A stretch of DNA of 5,799 bases from Actinomycetales bacterium (GCA_012514545.1 JAAZAC010000271.1:1-5799); one strand, 5' to 3'. Positions 1 to 5,799 are shown, counted from the stretch's first letter. Program-made: numbers and translations. The notes: generated by a model from the sequence alone, not told the origin.

Positions 1-2278
1 CGCCGTCGGCGTCGACGTCGCCCAGCGCGCCCAGCCCCGCCCAGTCCTCGCGGGCGGCGAGCTGGACCCGTCGGAACAGCGCGTTGCGCACCATGACGCG
101 CAGCGCCCGCGTGCTGCCCGTGAGCCGCGGGGGCGCCGCCTCGGTCCGGTCGGCGCCGGGTCCGCCAAGGGTCTCCCACTCGTCCAGGAGGGAGGCGTCG
201 ACACCGCGCACGACGGCGCCCAGCCACTCGAGCAGGTCTTCCAGCTCCTCGTCGCGGCGGTCGGGCGGCACGGTCTGCCGCAGCGCGCGGTAGGCGTCCG
301 CGAGGTAGCGCAGGAGCACGCCCTCCGCCCGCTCGAGGCCGTACTGGGACACGTACTCGGCGAACGTCGCCGCCCGCTCGACCATGTCCCGCACGACCGA
401 CTTCGGCGACGGCACGTGGTCGAGCACCCACGGGTTCGTGCGCTTGTAGACGGCGAACGCGCCCTCGATGGCCTCGGCCAGCGGCTTCGGGTACGTGACG
501 TCGTCGAGCAGGGCCATCCGCTCGTCGTAGTCGTAGCCCTCGGCCTTGAGGGCGGCCACCGCCTCGGCGCGCGCCCGCTTCTCCTGCGCCACGAGCACCG
601 CCCGCGGGTCGTCGAGCGTGGCCTCGATGACGCTGACGACGTCGAGCGCGTACGTCGGATCCGTCGGGTCGAGCATGTCGAGCGCGGCCAGGGCGAAGGG
701 GGAGAGCGGCTGGTTGAGCGCGAACTCCTCCGGCAAGGTCATGGTCAGCCGCACGGTCCACCTCCCGTCCGGCCGCCGCACCCGCTCGACGACGCCCGCC
801 TCCCGCAGCGACCGGTACACGCGCACCGCCTGGCGGACGTGCACGCCCCGCCGCGCCGGCGGCTCGTGGTTGTCGGTGAGCAGGCGCGTCATCGCCTCCA
901 CCGGGTCGCCCGGCCGCGCGAGGACGTTGAGCACCATCGCGTGGCTGACCGCGAACTGCGAGGTCAGCGGCTCGGGCGGCGCGTCCCGCAGCCGCTCGAA
1001 CGTGCTCTCCGTCCAGTTCACCTGCCCGGCCGGCGCCGACTTGCGGACGATCTTCTTGACCTTCTTCGGGTCGTCGCCCGCCTTGGCGAGGGCGCGCCGG
1101 TTCTCGATGACGTGCTCCGGCGCCATGACGACGACGTCCCCCGCGGTGTCGTAGCCCGCCCGCCCGGCGCGCCCGGCGATCTGGTGGAACTCGCGCGCGG
1201 TGAGGTGACGCATCCGGGCGCCGTCGTACTTGACGAGCGAGGTGAGGACCACGGTGCGGATCGGCACGTTGATGCCCACCCCGAGGGTGTCCGTGCCGCA
1301 GACGACGGTGAGCAGCCCCCGCTGCGTGAGCCGCTCGACGAGCCGCCGGTAGCGGGGGAGCATCCCCGCGTGGTGCACGCCGACGCCGTGCAGGAGGAAC
1401 CGGCGCAGCGTCCGCCCGAAGCCCGTGCCGAACCGGAACCCGGCGAGCTCCGCGGCGATCGCGTCGCGCGCCTCGCGCGTCGCGACCGGCGTCGACGTCA
1501 GCGCCTGCGCGCGCTCGACGGCGTCCCGCTGCGTGAAGTGCACGAGGTACACCGGCGCCTTCCCGGTCGCCACGAGCCGCTCGATGACCTCGTGCAGCGG
1601 GTCGACGGCATAGGTGAACTCGAGCGGGACGGGGCGCTCGGCGCCGGTGACGGCCGCGACGTCCCGCCCGGTGCGGCGTCGGAGGTCGTCGACGAAGAAC
1701 GCGACGTCGCCGAGCGTCGCGGACATGAGCAGGAACTGGGTGCCCGCCAGCTCCAGCAGGGGGACCTGCCACGCCCAGCCGCGCTGCGGGTCGGCGTAGT
1801 AGTGGAACTCGTCCATGACGACGAGCCCGATGTCGTCCTCCCCGGGCACGGCCGGGTCGTCCGGGTGGCCCGGCGGCAGGCCGCCCGTGCGCAGCGCGAT
1901 GTTGGCGAGGATCTCCGCGGTGCAGCAGATGATCGGGGCCGTCGCGTTGACCGCCGCGTCGCCGGTCATGAGGCCGACGTTCTCGGCCCCGAAGATGCGC
2001 GCGAGGTCGAAGAACTTCTCGTTGACGAGCGCCTTGATCGGTGCGGTGTAGAAGCTCCGCACGCCGCGGCCGAGCGCCGCGAGGTGCCCCGCGACCGCGA
2101 CGAGCGACTTCCCGCTGCCGGTGGGCGTGGACAGGATGACGTGCGAGCCGCTGAGCAGTTCGATCACGGCCTCGTCCTGCGCGGGGTAGAGCGTGAAGCC
2201 CTCGCCGGCCGCCCACGCGACGAACGCGTCGTAGAGGGCGTCGGGGTCGGCGGTGGGGGGCGGCGCCAGGGGGCTCAC
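1..2278 (-). CDS. Ski2/Mtr4-like DEAD/DEAH-box helicase with DUF3516-type C-terminal region (3' end outside window)
   Basis: This is a superfamily II ATP-dependent helicase, probably acting on RNA in the cytoplasm. I translated 759 codons from the reverse strand without meeting a stop; the C-terminus lies left of the window. Counting from the GTG at 2278, Walker A TPTGSGKS is at about 51-58, motif Ia TAPIKAL at 78-84, the DEFH box (a DEAH variant) at 156-159, SAT motif III at 186-188, motif V GTDTLGVGINV at 328-338 and motif VI QIAGRAGRAG at 366-375. A lysine-rich linker follows (about 402-416). The long alpha-helical remainder resembles the DUF3516 extension of actinobacterial helicases of roughly 800-850 residues, so perhaps 50-100 residues are missing. 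The GTG at 2278 is preferred because AGGA lies 8 bases upstream; an in-frame ATG at 2287 has no spaced ribosome site. The gene is divergent from rnhA. Family assignment is firm; the substrate is unknown, and it differs from HelY as I remember it. Confidence 0.93.
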   Translation of the reverse strand, partial: MSPLAPPPTADPDALYDAFVAWAAGEGFTLYPAQDEAVIELLSGSHVILSTPTGSGKSLVAVAGHLAALGRGVRSFYTAPIKALVNEKFFDLARIFGAENVGLMTGDAAVNATAPIICCTAEILANIALRTGGLPPGHPDDPAVPGEDDIGLVVMDEFHYYADPQRGWAWQVPLLELAGTQFLLMSATLGDVAFFVDDLRRRTGRDVAAVTGAERPVPLEFTYAVDPLHEVIERLVATGKAPVYLVHFTQRDAVERAQALTSTPVATREARDAIAAELAGFRFGTGFGRTLRRFLLHGVGVHHAGMLPRYRRLVERLTQRGLLTVVCGTDTLGVGINVPIRTVVLTSLVKYDGARMRHLTAREFHQIAGRAGRAGYDTAGDVVVMAPEHVIENRRALAKAGDDPKKVKKIVRKSAPAGQVNWTESTFERLRDAPPEPLTSQFAVSHAMVLNVLARPGDPVEAMTRLLTDNHEPPARRGVHVRQAVRVYRSLREAGVVERVRRPDGRWTVRLTMTLPEEFALNQPLSPFALAALDMLDPTDPTYALDVVSVIEATLDDPRAVLVAQEKRARAEAVAALKAEGYDYDERMALLDDVTYPKPLAEAIEGAFAVYKRTNPWVLDHVPSPKSVVRDMVERAATFAEYVSQYGLERAEGVLLRYLADAYRALRQTVPPDRRDEELEDLLEWLGAVVRGVDASLLDEWETLGGPGADRTEAAPPRLTGSTRALRVMVRNALFRRVQLAAREDWAGLGALGDVDADG

Positions 2279-2286
2279 CCGCCCCA

Positions 2287-2290
2287 TCCT
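2287..2290 (-). promoter_or_regulatory. Ribosome binding site AGGA that decides the helicase start
   Basis: Read on the minus strand, AGGA sits 8 bases before the GTG at 2278. It overlaps the first base of the alternative ATG at 2287, so it cannot serve that ATG. This favours the GTG start, giving a protein beginning MSPLAPPP. The difference between the two starts is only three codons. Confidence 0.5.
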
Positions 2291-2300
2291 GGCAGCGCGG

Positions 2301-2306
2301 TCCCTA
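2301..2306 (-). promoter_or_regulatory. Weak candidate -10 (TAGGGA) for the helicase gene
   Basis: On the minus strand TAGGGA, preceded by CTG, lies about 22 bases before the GTG at 2278. Transcription from it would begin near 2294 and give a short leader containing the AGGA site. It matches the -10 consensus poorly, lacking the final T, and there is no recognisable -35. It overlaps the rnhA -10 on the other strand by two bases. Confidence 0.25.
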
Positions 2307-2310
2307 CAGT
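2305..2310 (+). promoter_or_regulatory. -10 element TACAGT for a leaderless rnhA transcript
   Basis: TACAGT fits the actinobacterial TANNNT -10 pattern and ends 7 bases before the GTG at 2318. Transcription would therefore start at or next to the start codon. No purine-rich ribosome site is visible between them and no convincing -35 is seen. The last bases of the hexamer also contain an in-frame GTG (2309), which would be an alternative start if the transcript were longer. Confidence 0.5.
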
Positions 2311-2317
2311 GAGCGCC

Positions 2318-2776
2318 GTGGGCGTGGTGGAGATGTGGACCGACGGCGCGTGCAAGGGCAACCCCGGGCCCGGCGGGTGGGGGGCGTACCTGCGGTTCGG
2401 CGACCACGAGCGCGAACTGTGCGGCGGCGAGGAGCGCACCACCAACAACCGCATGGAGCTCACCGCGGTCATCGAGGGCCTGCGGGCGCTGAACCGGCCC
2501 TGCGAGGTGGTGCTGCACGTCGACTCCACCTACGTCATGCACGGGATCACGCGCTGGCTCGCGGGCTGGCAGCGCAACGGCTGGCTGACGGCGGCGAAGC
2601 AGCCGGTGAAGAACGCCGACCTGTGGCGGGCGCTCGACGCCGAGCTCGCGCGGCACACGGTCACCTGGCGCTGGGTCAAGGGCCACGCGGGCGACCCGGG
2701 CAACGAGCGCGCGGACCGGCTCGCCAACGACGGCGTCCCCCGCCCGGCATCCGAGACGTTTCGTCCCGTGCCTTGA
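2318..2776 (+). CDS. rnhA: Ribonuclease HI
   Basis: RNase HI cuts the RNA strand of RNA-DNA hybrids, using Mg2+, and so removes R-loops and primer remnants in the cytoplasm. The 152-residue product matches the length of the single-domain bacterial enzyme (E. coli 155). The N-terminal motif WTDGACKGNPGPGGW is at 7-21. The catalytic residues are all present: D9, E47 (in NNRMEL), D69 (in HVDSTYV), H123 and D133 (in KGHAGDPGNERADRLA). Each is one less than the E. coli number, which supports the GTG at 2318 as start; in-frame GTGs at 2309, 2324 and 2327 and an ATG at 2333 are alternatives. There is no N-terminal hybrid-binding domain and no C-terminal phosphatase domain like those of some actinobacterial RNase H proteins. 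It is divergent from the helicase and ends 33 bp before the methyltransferase, with a hairpin between. Confidence 0.95.
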   Translation: MGVVEMWTDGACKGNPGPGGWGAYLRFGDHERELCGGEERTTNNRMELTAVIEGLRALNRPCEVVLHVDSTYVMHGITRWLAGWQRNGWLTAAKQPVKNADLWRALDAELARHTVTWRWVKGHAGDPGNERADRLANDGVPRPASETFRPVP

Positions 2777-2777
2777 T

Positions 2778-2794
2778 ACCGCCCGTCGGGCGGT
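2778..2794 (+). terminator. Short GC-rich hairpin after rnhA, possible weak terminator
   Basis: ACCGCCC and GGGCGGT form a perfect 7-bp stem around a 3-base GTC loop, starting two bases after the rnhA stop codon. No T-tract follows, so it is not a canonical intrinsic terminator. U-poor hairpins are proposed to act as terminators or RNA 3'-end stabilisers in high-GC actinobacteria. It could separate rnhA from the methyltransferase 15 bases downstream, or could simply reflect the base composition. Confidence 0.4.
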
Positions 2795-2809
2795 GGATGA
2801 CTGGGGCCC

Positions 2810-3607
2810 ATGCCCGACGTCTACACGCACGGTCACCACGAGTCGGTGCTCCGTTCGCACACGTGGCGGACGGTGGCCAACTCGGCCGCCTACCTCGCCG
2901 GCTCGCTCCGGCCGGGGATGAGCCTGCTCGACGTCGGCTGTGGGCCCGGGACCCTGACGATCGACCTCGCGCGGCACGTGCTACCGGGCCGCGTCGTCGG
3001 CGTCGACGCGGCGTCGGGCGTGCTCGAGGGCGCCCGCGCGCGGGCCGCGGAGGCGGGCGTGGACGTGGAGTTCGTCGTCGGCGACGTCTATCGGCTCGAC
3101 GCGCCGGACGACTCCTTCGACGTCGTCCACGCGCACCAGGTGCTGCAGCACCTCACCGACCCGGTGGCCGCGCTGCGGGAGATGCGCCGCGTGTGCCGAC
3201 CGGGCGGCATCGTCGCCGTGCGGGACGCCGACTTCGGGGCGTTCACGTGGCACCCCGAGGCGCCCGGGCTCGAGGACTGGCGGATGCTCTACCGGGACGT
3301 CACGCAGGCGAACCGCGCGGAGTGCCACGCCGGCCGGCGGCTGCTCGCCTGGGCGCTCGCGGCGGGGTTCACCGACGTGACGCCGGGCGCGAGCGTCTGG
3401 TGCTTCGCCACGCCGGAGGAGCGCCGGTGGTGGGCGTCGGTGTGGGCGGAGCGCACGGTGCACTCGGACTTCGCCGCGCAGGCCAAGTCCTACCGCCTGG
3501 CCGACGACGTGCTGCTCGAGTCCCTGCACGACGCGTGGCTCGAGTGGGGCGAGGCGCCGGAGGGCTGGTTCGCCTGCGTGCACGGGGAGCTCATCGCGCG
3601 GGCGTGA
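2810..3607 (+). CDS. Class I SAM-dependent methyltransferase, substrate unknown
   Basis: The 265-residue protein has the Rossmann-fold methyltransferase order of the Methyltransf_11/25 (UbiE-like) type. Motif I LLDVGCGPGTL (39-49) is the SAM-binding glycine loop, and D66 in GVDAA is the acidic residue expected to bind the ribose. The GDVYRLDAPDDSFDVV segment (91-106) is the adenine-side region with the beta-4 strand, followed by HQVLQHL (109-115) and the post-motif RPGG (130-133). The C-terminal third is rich in Trp (RRWWASVWAERT, 205-216) and probably forms the substrate lid. There is no signal peptide or membrane helix. The ATG start has only a weak GGGG three bases upstream. The N-terminus MPDVYTHGHHESVL resembles free-standing small-molecule methyltransferases. 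The neighbours do not suggest a substrate; menaquinone or ubiquinone methylation is not supported. The last 17 bases overlap the end of the opposing gene. Confidence 0.88.
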   Translation: MPDVYTHGHHESVLRSHTWRTVANSAAYLAGSLRPGMSLLDVGCGPGTLTIDLARHVLPGRVVGVDAASGVLEGARARAAEAGVDVEFVVGDVYRLDAPDDSFDVVHAHQVLQHLTDPVAALREMRRVCRPGGIVAVRDADFGAFTWHPEAPGLEDWRMLYRDVTQANRAECHAGRRLLAWALAAGFTDVTPGASVWCFATPEERRWWASVWAERTVHSDFAAQAKSYRLADDVLLESLHDAWLEWGEAPEGWFACVHGELIARA

Positions 3608-4607
3608 CCGGCCGCGGCGCCACGGCGTCGGCGACGGCCGTCGAGACGCCGTGCAGGACCCGCTCGAGCGGCCCCCGGCCGAGCGTGAGCCACCACGCGG
3701 TCGCGGCGACGAGCGTCACGGCGCCGACGACGCCGAGCGTCGCCCACGTCGGGTGCAGCACGACGTCCGGGCCGAGCGCGGCGATCGCCACGACCTGGCC
3801 CGCGTACGCCGTGAGCGCGAGCGCCCCCGTGGCCGCGAGCGGCAGCGCCGCGCGCGGCCACCGCGCGCCGACCACCAGGCACCCGGCGAGCACCACGAGC
3901 ACCGTCCCGGTGTTCGCCAGCACCTCGACCCCGGACGAGCTGTGGGGCTCGGTGACGAGCAGCGCCCGCAGCGGGTGCCCGGGCGCGACCGTGCGCGTGG
4001 CCACCGCGTTCGTCGCGTGCCCGACGACGGCGGCCGCCAGCCCCCAGCGGGCCAGCCGCCCCGGCGTCCGCGGGTCGCCCAGCACCCGCCCGACGGCGAG
4101 GCCGACGAGCAGGTAGGCGATCCAGACGAGCGGCGGGTACCAGCGCGACCACGGCGCGCCGAGGAACCCGGGGCCGAGCGCGGCGCGCAGCGCGAGCACG
4201 AGCGGCGGGCCCACCACGAGGACGACGCCCGCGGCGGCCAGGAGGGTGCGCGGCCGCCAGCCGAGGGCGACGGTGAGCATCGCGAACATCACCGCGTAGG
4301 CGGGCAGGATCACGACGACGAGCGTGCCCAGCGCGGCGAGCGCGTACCCCAGCGGCAGCAGCACCGCCGCGCGGGCGAGGATCCGCGCGCGGGCGTGGCC
4401 GAGCCGGTCCGGGGCGCGGCTCATCAGGGCGGCGGACACGCCCGCGAGGAGCGCGAAGCCGGCCGCGGAGCGCCCGTCGAACGCCTCCAGCCAGCTGCCG
4501 CCGCCGGGGAGGCGCGCGGCGTCGTCGGGCCCCAGGTGGGCGACCAGCATCCCGAGGACGGCGAGGCCGCGCGCGACGTCCACGCCCACCACCCGGCCGC
4601 TGCCCAC
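3591..4607 (-). CDS. Polytopic membrane protein, DUF418/DUF1624 (HGSNAT-like acyltransferase) type
   Basis: This 338-residue protein of about 9-10 hydrophobic helices is probably in the cytoplasmic membrane. The N-terminus GVDVARGLAVLGMLVAHL (8-25) matches the typical opening of DUF418/DUF1624 proteins, which are related to heparan-alpha-glucosaminide N-acetyltransferase; the histidine at 24 is a candidate functional residue. Further family-like features are EPHSSSGVEVLANTG (220-234), the helix with ATGALALTAYAGQ (258-270) and the C-terminal GRGPLERVL (310-318). Helices lie roughly at 11-25, 48-62, 80-98, 102-116, 122-142, 158-175, 187-200, 228-247, 254-277 and 288-308. Such proteins may transfer acyl groups to envelope glycans, but no substrate can be assigned here. 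The GTG at 4607 was chosen because it immediately precedes the conserved N-terminus and lies 6 bases after a -10 hexamer. It is divergent from the FAH gene and convergent with the methyltransferase. Confidence 0.85.
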   Translation of the reverse strand: MGSGRVVGVDVARGLAVLGMLVAHLGPDDAARLPGGGSWLEAFDGRSAAGFALLAGVSAALMSRAPDRLGHARARILARAAVLLPLGYALAALGTLVVVILPAYAVMFAMLTVALGWRPRTLLAAAGVVLVVGPPLVLALRAALGPGFLGAPWSRWYPPLVWIAYLLVGLAVGRVLGDPRTPGRLARWGLAAAVVGHATNAVATRTVAPGHPLRALLVTEPHSSSGVEVLANTGTVLVVLAGCLVVGARWPRAALPLAATGALALTAYAGQVVAIAALGPDVVLHPTWATLGVVGAVTLVAATAWWLTLGRGPLERVLHGVSTAVADAVAPRPVTPAR

Positions 4608-4613
4608 GGGCTC

Positions 4614-4619
4614 ACGGTA
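4614..4619 (-). promoter_or_regulatory. -10 element TACCGT for the leaderless membrane-protein gene
   Basis: Read on the minus strand, TACCGT fits TANNNT and is followed by six bases and then the GTG at 4607, the geometry of a leaderless transcript. No Shine-Dalgarno sequence can fit between them. No -35 is evident. The element abuts the opposing -10 of the FAH gene. Confidence 0.5.
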
Positions 4620-4625
4620 GAGAAT
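4620..4625 (+). promoter_or_regulatory. -10 element GAGAAT for the leaderless FAH-family gene
   Basis: GAGAAT agrees with TATAAT at four positions, including the important A at position 2 and T at position 6. It is followed by six bases and the GTG at 4632. No ribosome site lies between. It shares its left boundary with the minus-strand -10 at 4614-4619, so only one polymerase could open this site at a time. Confidence 0.45.
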
Positions 4626-4631
4626 GCCTCT

Positions 4632-5402
4632 GTGCGCATCGCCAGGTTCACCACCGGGGGAGACCCCCGCTTCGCCCTCGTCGAGGACAACACGCTCGTC
4701 GTGATCTCGGGCGACCCGCTCTACATGCCGGTCCAGCCGACCGGCGAACGGGTCCCGCTCGACCGCGACGACCTCCGGCTGCTGGCCCCGGTGATCCCGC
4801 GGTCGAAGGTGGTCGGCGTCGGGCGCAACTACGCCGACCACGCGCGCGAGATGGGCAACGAGGTGCCCGCCACGCCGATGCTCTTCCTCAAGCCGAACAC
4901 CGCGGTCATCGGCCCGGACGACCCGATCGTGCTGCCCACCTGGTCGGAGGAGGTCCACGTCGAGGCCGAGCTCGCCGTCGTCATCGGCAAGGTCACCCGG
5001 AACGTGCCCGCGGAGCGCGCGCTCGTGCACGTCTACGGCTTCACGGTCGCGAACGACGTCACGGCCCGCGACGTGCAGCGCGCCGAGCAGCTGTGGACGC
5101 GCGCGAAGGGCTTCGACGGGTCCTGCCCGCTCGGGCCGTGGATCGTGCCCGGCCTCGACGTCGACGACCTGCGCGTCACCGCGCGCGTCAACGGCGCCAC
5201 GCGGCAGGACGGCCGGACCTCGGACATGGTGCACGGCGTGGCGGAGCTCGTCGCGTTCGCGTCGGAGGTGTTCACGCTCCTGCCGGGCGACGTCATCCTC
5301 ACGGGCACGCCGGCCGGCGTCGGCGAGGTCGTGCACGGCGACGTCGTCGAGTGTGAGGTCGAGGACATCGGGGTCCTGCGCAACCCGGTCATCCGTCGCT
5401 GA
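4632..5402 (+). CDS. Fumarylacetoacetate hydrolase (FAH) family protein
   Basis: The 256-residue product is a single-domain FAH-fold enzyme. The family includes acylpyruvate hydrolases, oxaloacetate decarboxylases and 2-hydroxyhepta-2,4-diene-1,7-dioate isomerases, all metal-dependent enzymes acting on 2-oxo or enol diacids. A short N-terminal strand region (1-50) precedes GVGRNYADHAREMG (62-75), LKPNTAVIGP (86-95), the divalent-metal ligands E111 and E113 in HVEAELAVVIG, and D142 in NDVTARD. K159 and the following FDGSCPLGPW (161-170), then TGTPAGVG (224-231), complete the active-site set. All expected residues are present, so it should be active; the exact substrate cannot be told from sequence alone, and database names for this subgroup are often over-specific. 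GTG 4632 starts at the conserved RIARF strand. gltX follows 18 bp downstream. From memory, the M. tuberculosis homologue (Rv2993c) also sits next to its glutamyl-tRNA synthetase gene. Confidence 0.92.
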   Translation: MRIARFTTGGDPRFALVEDNTLVVISGDPLYMPVQPTGERVPLDRDDLRLLAPVIPRSKVVGVGRNYADHAREMGNEVPATPMLFLKPNTAVIGPDDPIVLPTWSEEVHVEAELAVVIGKVTRNVPAERALVHVYGFTVANDVTARDVQRAEQLWTRAKGFDGSCPLGPWIVPGLDVDDLRVTARVNGATRQDGRTSDMVHGVAELVAFASEVFTLLPGDVILTGTPAGVGEVVHGDVVECEVEDIGVLRNPVIRR

Positions 5403-5406
5403 CGTC

Positions 5407-5412
5407 TAGGCT
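5407..5412 (+). promoter_or_regulatory. -10 element TAGGCT for gltX
   Basis: TAGGCT fits TANNNT and lies in the 18-bp gap after the FAH stop, 8 bases before the gltX GTG at 5421. That distance allows transcription to start at or just before the start codon. No ribosome binding site is visible in the gap, which argues that gltX has its own promoter even if it is also read through from the FAH gene. Confidence 0.5.
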
Positions 5413-5420
5413 GGTCGGCC

Positions 5421-5799
5421 GTGACCAGTCCCTCCGCCGTCCGCGTCCGCTTCTGCCCCTCGCCGACGGGCAACCCGCACGTCGGGAACATCAGGACCTG
5501 CCTGTTCAACTGGGCGTACGCCCGGCACACCGGCGGCACGTTCGTGTTCCGGATCGAGGACACCGACGCCGCGCGCGACAGCGAGGAGAGCTACCGCCTG
5601 CTGGTCGAGGCCATGCACTGGCTCGGCATGGACTGGGACGAGGGCGTCGAGGTGGGCGGCCCGTACGGGCCGTACCGACAGTCCGAGCGGATGGGCATCT
5701 ACGCCGACGTCGCGCGCCGCCTCCTCGAGGCCGGCTACGCGTACGAGTCGTTCAGCACGCCCGAGGAGGTCGAGGCCCGGCACCGCGCCGCGGGCCGCG
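5421..5799 (+). CDS. gltX: Glutamyl-tRNA synthetase, N-terminal part (3' end outside window)
   Basis: This enzyme charges tRNA with glutamate using ATP, in the cytoplasm. The first 126 residues of roughly 500 are present. Near the N-terminus, FCPSPTGNPHVGN (11-23) contains the class I HIGH signature as HVGN. RIEDTD (44-49) binds the amino acid and ATP region, and PYRQSER (84-90) is the conserved segment after the first insertion. STPEEVEARHRAAGR (112-126) is typical of actinobacterial GluRS, where the usual zinc cysteines of some other bacteria are absent. Most actinobacteria lack GlnRS and make Gln-tRNA by amidating Glu-tRNA(Gln), so this is probably the non-discriminating form; that is inference. 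The reading frame is intact to the edge. A shorter GluQ-RS paralogue is less likely given the sequence around STPEEV, but the missing C-terminus prevents a final check. Confidence 0.95.
   Translation, partial: MTSPSAVRVRFCPSPTGNPHVGNIRTCLFNWAYARHTGGTFVFRIEDTDAARDSEESYRLLVEAMHWLGMDWDEGVEVGGPYGPYRQSERMGIYADVARRLLEAGYAYESFSTPEEVEARHRAAGR

Noticed and set aside
84..293. Small plus-strand open frames within the helicase region (also 546-1154, 1425-1613, 1614-1799 and 1815-2051)
   Set aside because: All are antisense to the helicase, rich in Ser/Arg/Thr, and have no start signals or recognisable domains.
416..2776. A 786-codon open frame that would fuse a long Arg/Val-rich N-terminal part to RNase HI
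   Set aside because: Most of it is antisense to the helicase gene, whose full motif set is intact. The extra part is low-complexity and rich in R, V, H and D, as expected for the reverse frame of GC-rich code. Only the end, from 2318, is a real protein.
2335..4116. A 593-codon plus-strand frame across rnhA, the methyltransferase and beyond
   Set aside because: It is an out-of-frame reading of two well-supported genes and the reverse of a third. Its composition is Arg/Ala/Gly-rich without motifs.
4608..5336. A 5' extension of the membrane-protein gene on the minus strand, starting at 5336
   Set aside because: It is antisense to the FAH gene, rich in D, R, H and V, and has no recognisable domain. 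The family's conserved N-terminus starts right after the GTG at 4607.
3651..5402. A 583-codon open frame that would extend the FAH protein by over 300 N-terminal residues
   Set aside because: The added part is antisense to the membrane-protein gene and looks like Arg/Pro/Gly-rich shadow sequence. The FAH fold begins normally at the GTG at 4632, just after a -10 hexamer.
1..5799. A mobile element, defence island, CRISPR array, riboswitch or tRNA gene
   Set aside because: I found no repeats with regular spacers, inverted terminal repeats, transposase or integrase motifs, or cloverleaf-like sequence. Gaps between genes are at most about 40 bp, too short for a riboswitch, and base composition is uniform by eye.

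Overview
This is a compact chromosomal stretch from a very GC-rich actinobacterium. Codon third positions are almost always G or C, intergenic gaps are tens of bases or less, and most start codons are GTG. A plausible placing is Micrococcales, near Cellulomonas or its relatives; that is an impression from style and gene content, not a search result. I see no transposase, integrase, CRISPR array, tRNA, rRNA or phage gene. Six protein genes fill almost the whole window, and the first and last run off its edges.

Layout from left to right. A large Ski2/Mtr4-type DEAD/DEAH-box helicase lies on the minus strand (from 2278 to beyond base 1). It is divergent from a plus-strand RNase HI gene, rnhA (2318-2776), across about 40 bp. 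A short hairpin follows rnhA, and then comes a plus-strand class I SAM-dependent methyltransferase of unknown substrate (2810-3607). Its last 17 bases overlap the tail of a convergent minus-strand membrane protein of the DUF418/DUF1624 (HGSNAT-like acyltransferase) type (3591-4607). That gene is divergent, across only 24 bp, from a plus-strand fumarylacetoacetate hydrolase (FAH) family enzyme (4632-5402). Glutamyl-tRNA synthetase gltX begins 18 bp after the FAH stop and runs off the right edge.

The genes are mostly housekeeping and do not form an obvious single pathway. The helicase and RNase HI both act on RNA-containing duplexes and share a promoter region, so co-regulation is possible but unproven. 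The FAH gene next to gltX is a neighbourhood I recall from other actinobacteria. The methyltransferase and the membrane protein have no assignable substrate.

The most interesting feature is in the start regions. Four genes (rnhA, the membrane protein, the FAH enzyme and gltX) have a -10-like hexamer 6-8 bases before a GTG start and no visible Shine-Dalgarno sequence, as expected for leaderless transcripts. At 4614-4625 the two divergent -10 hexamers lie directly side by side. I found no undescribed defence, mobile or biosynthetic system here.
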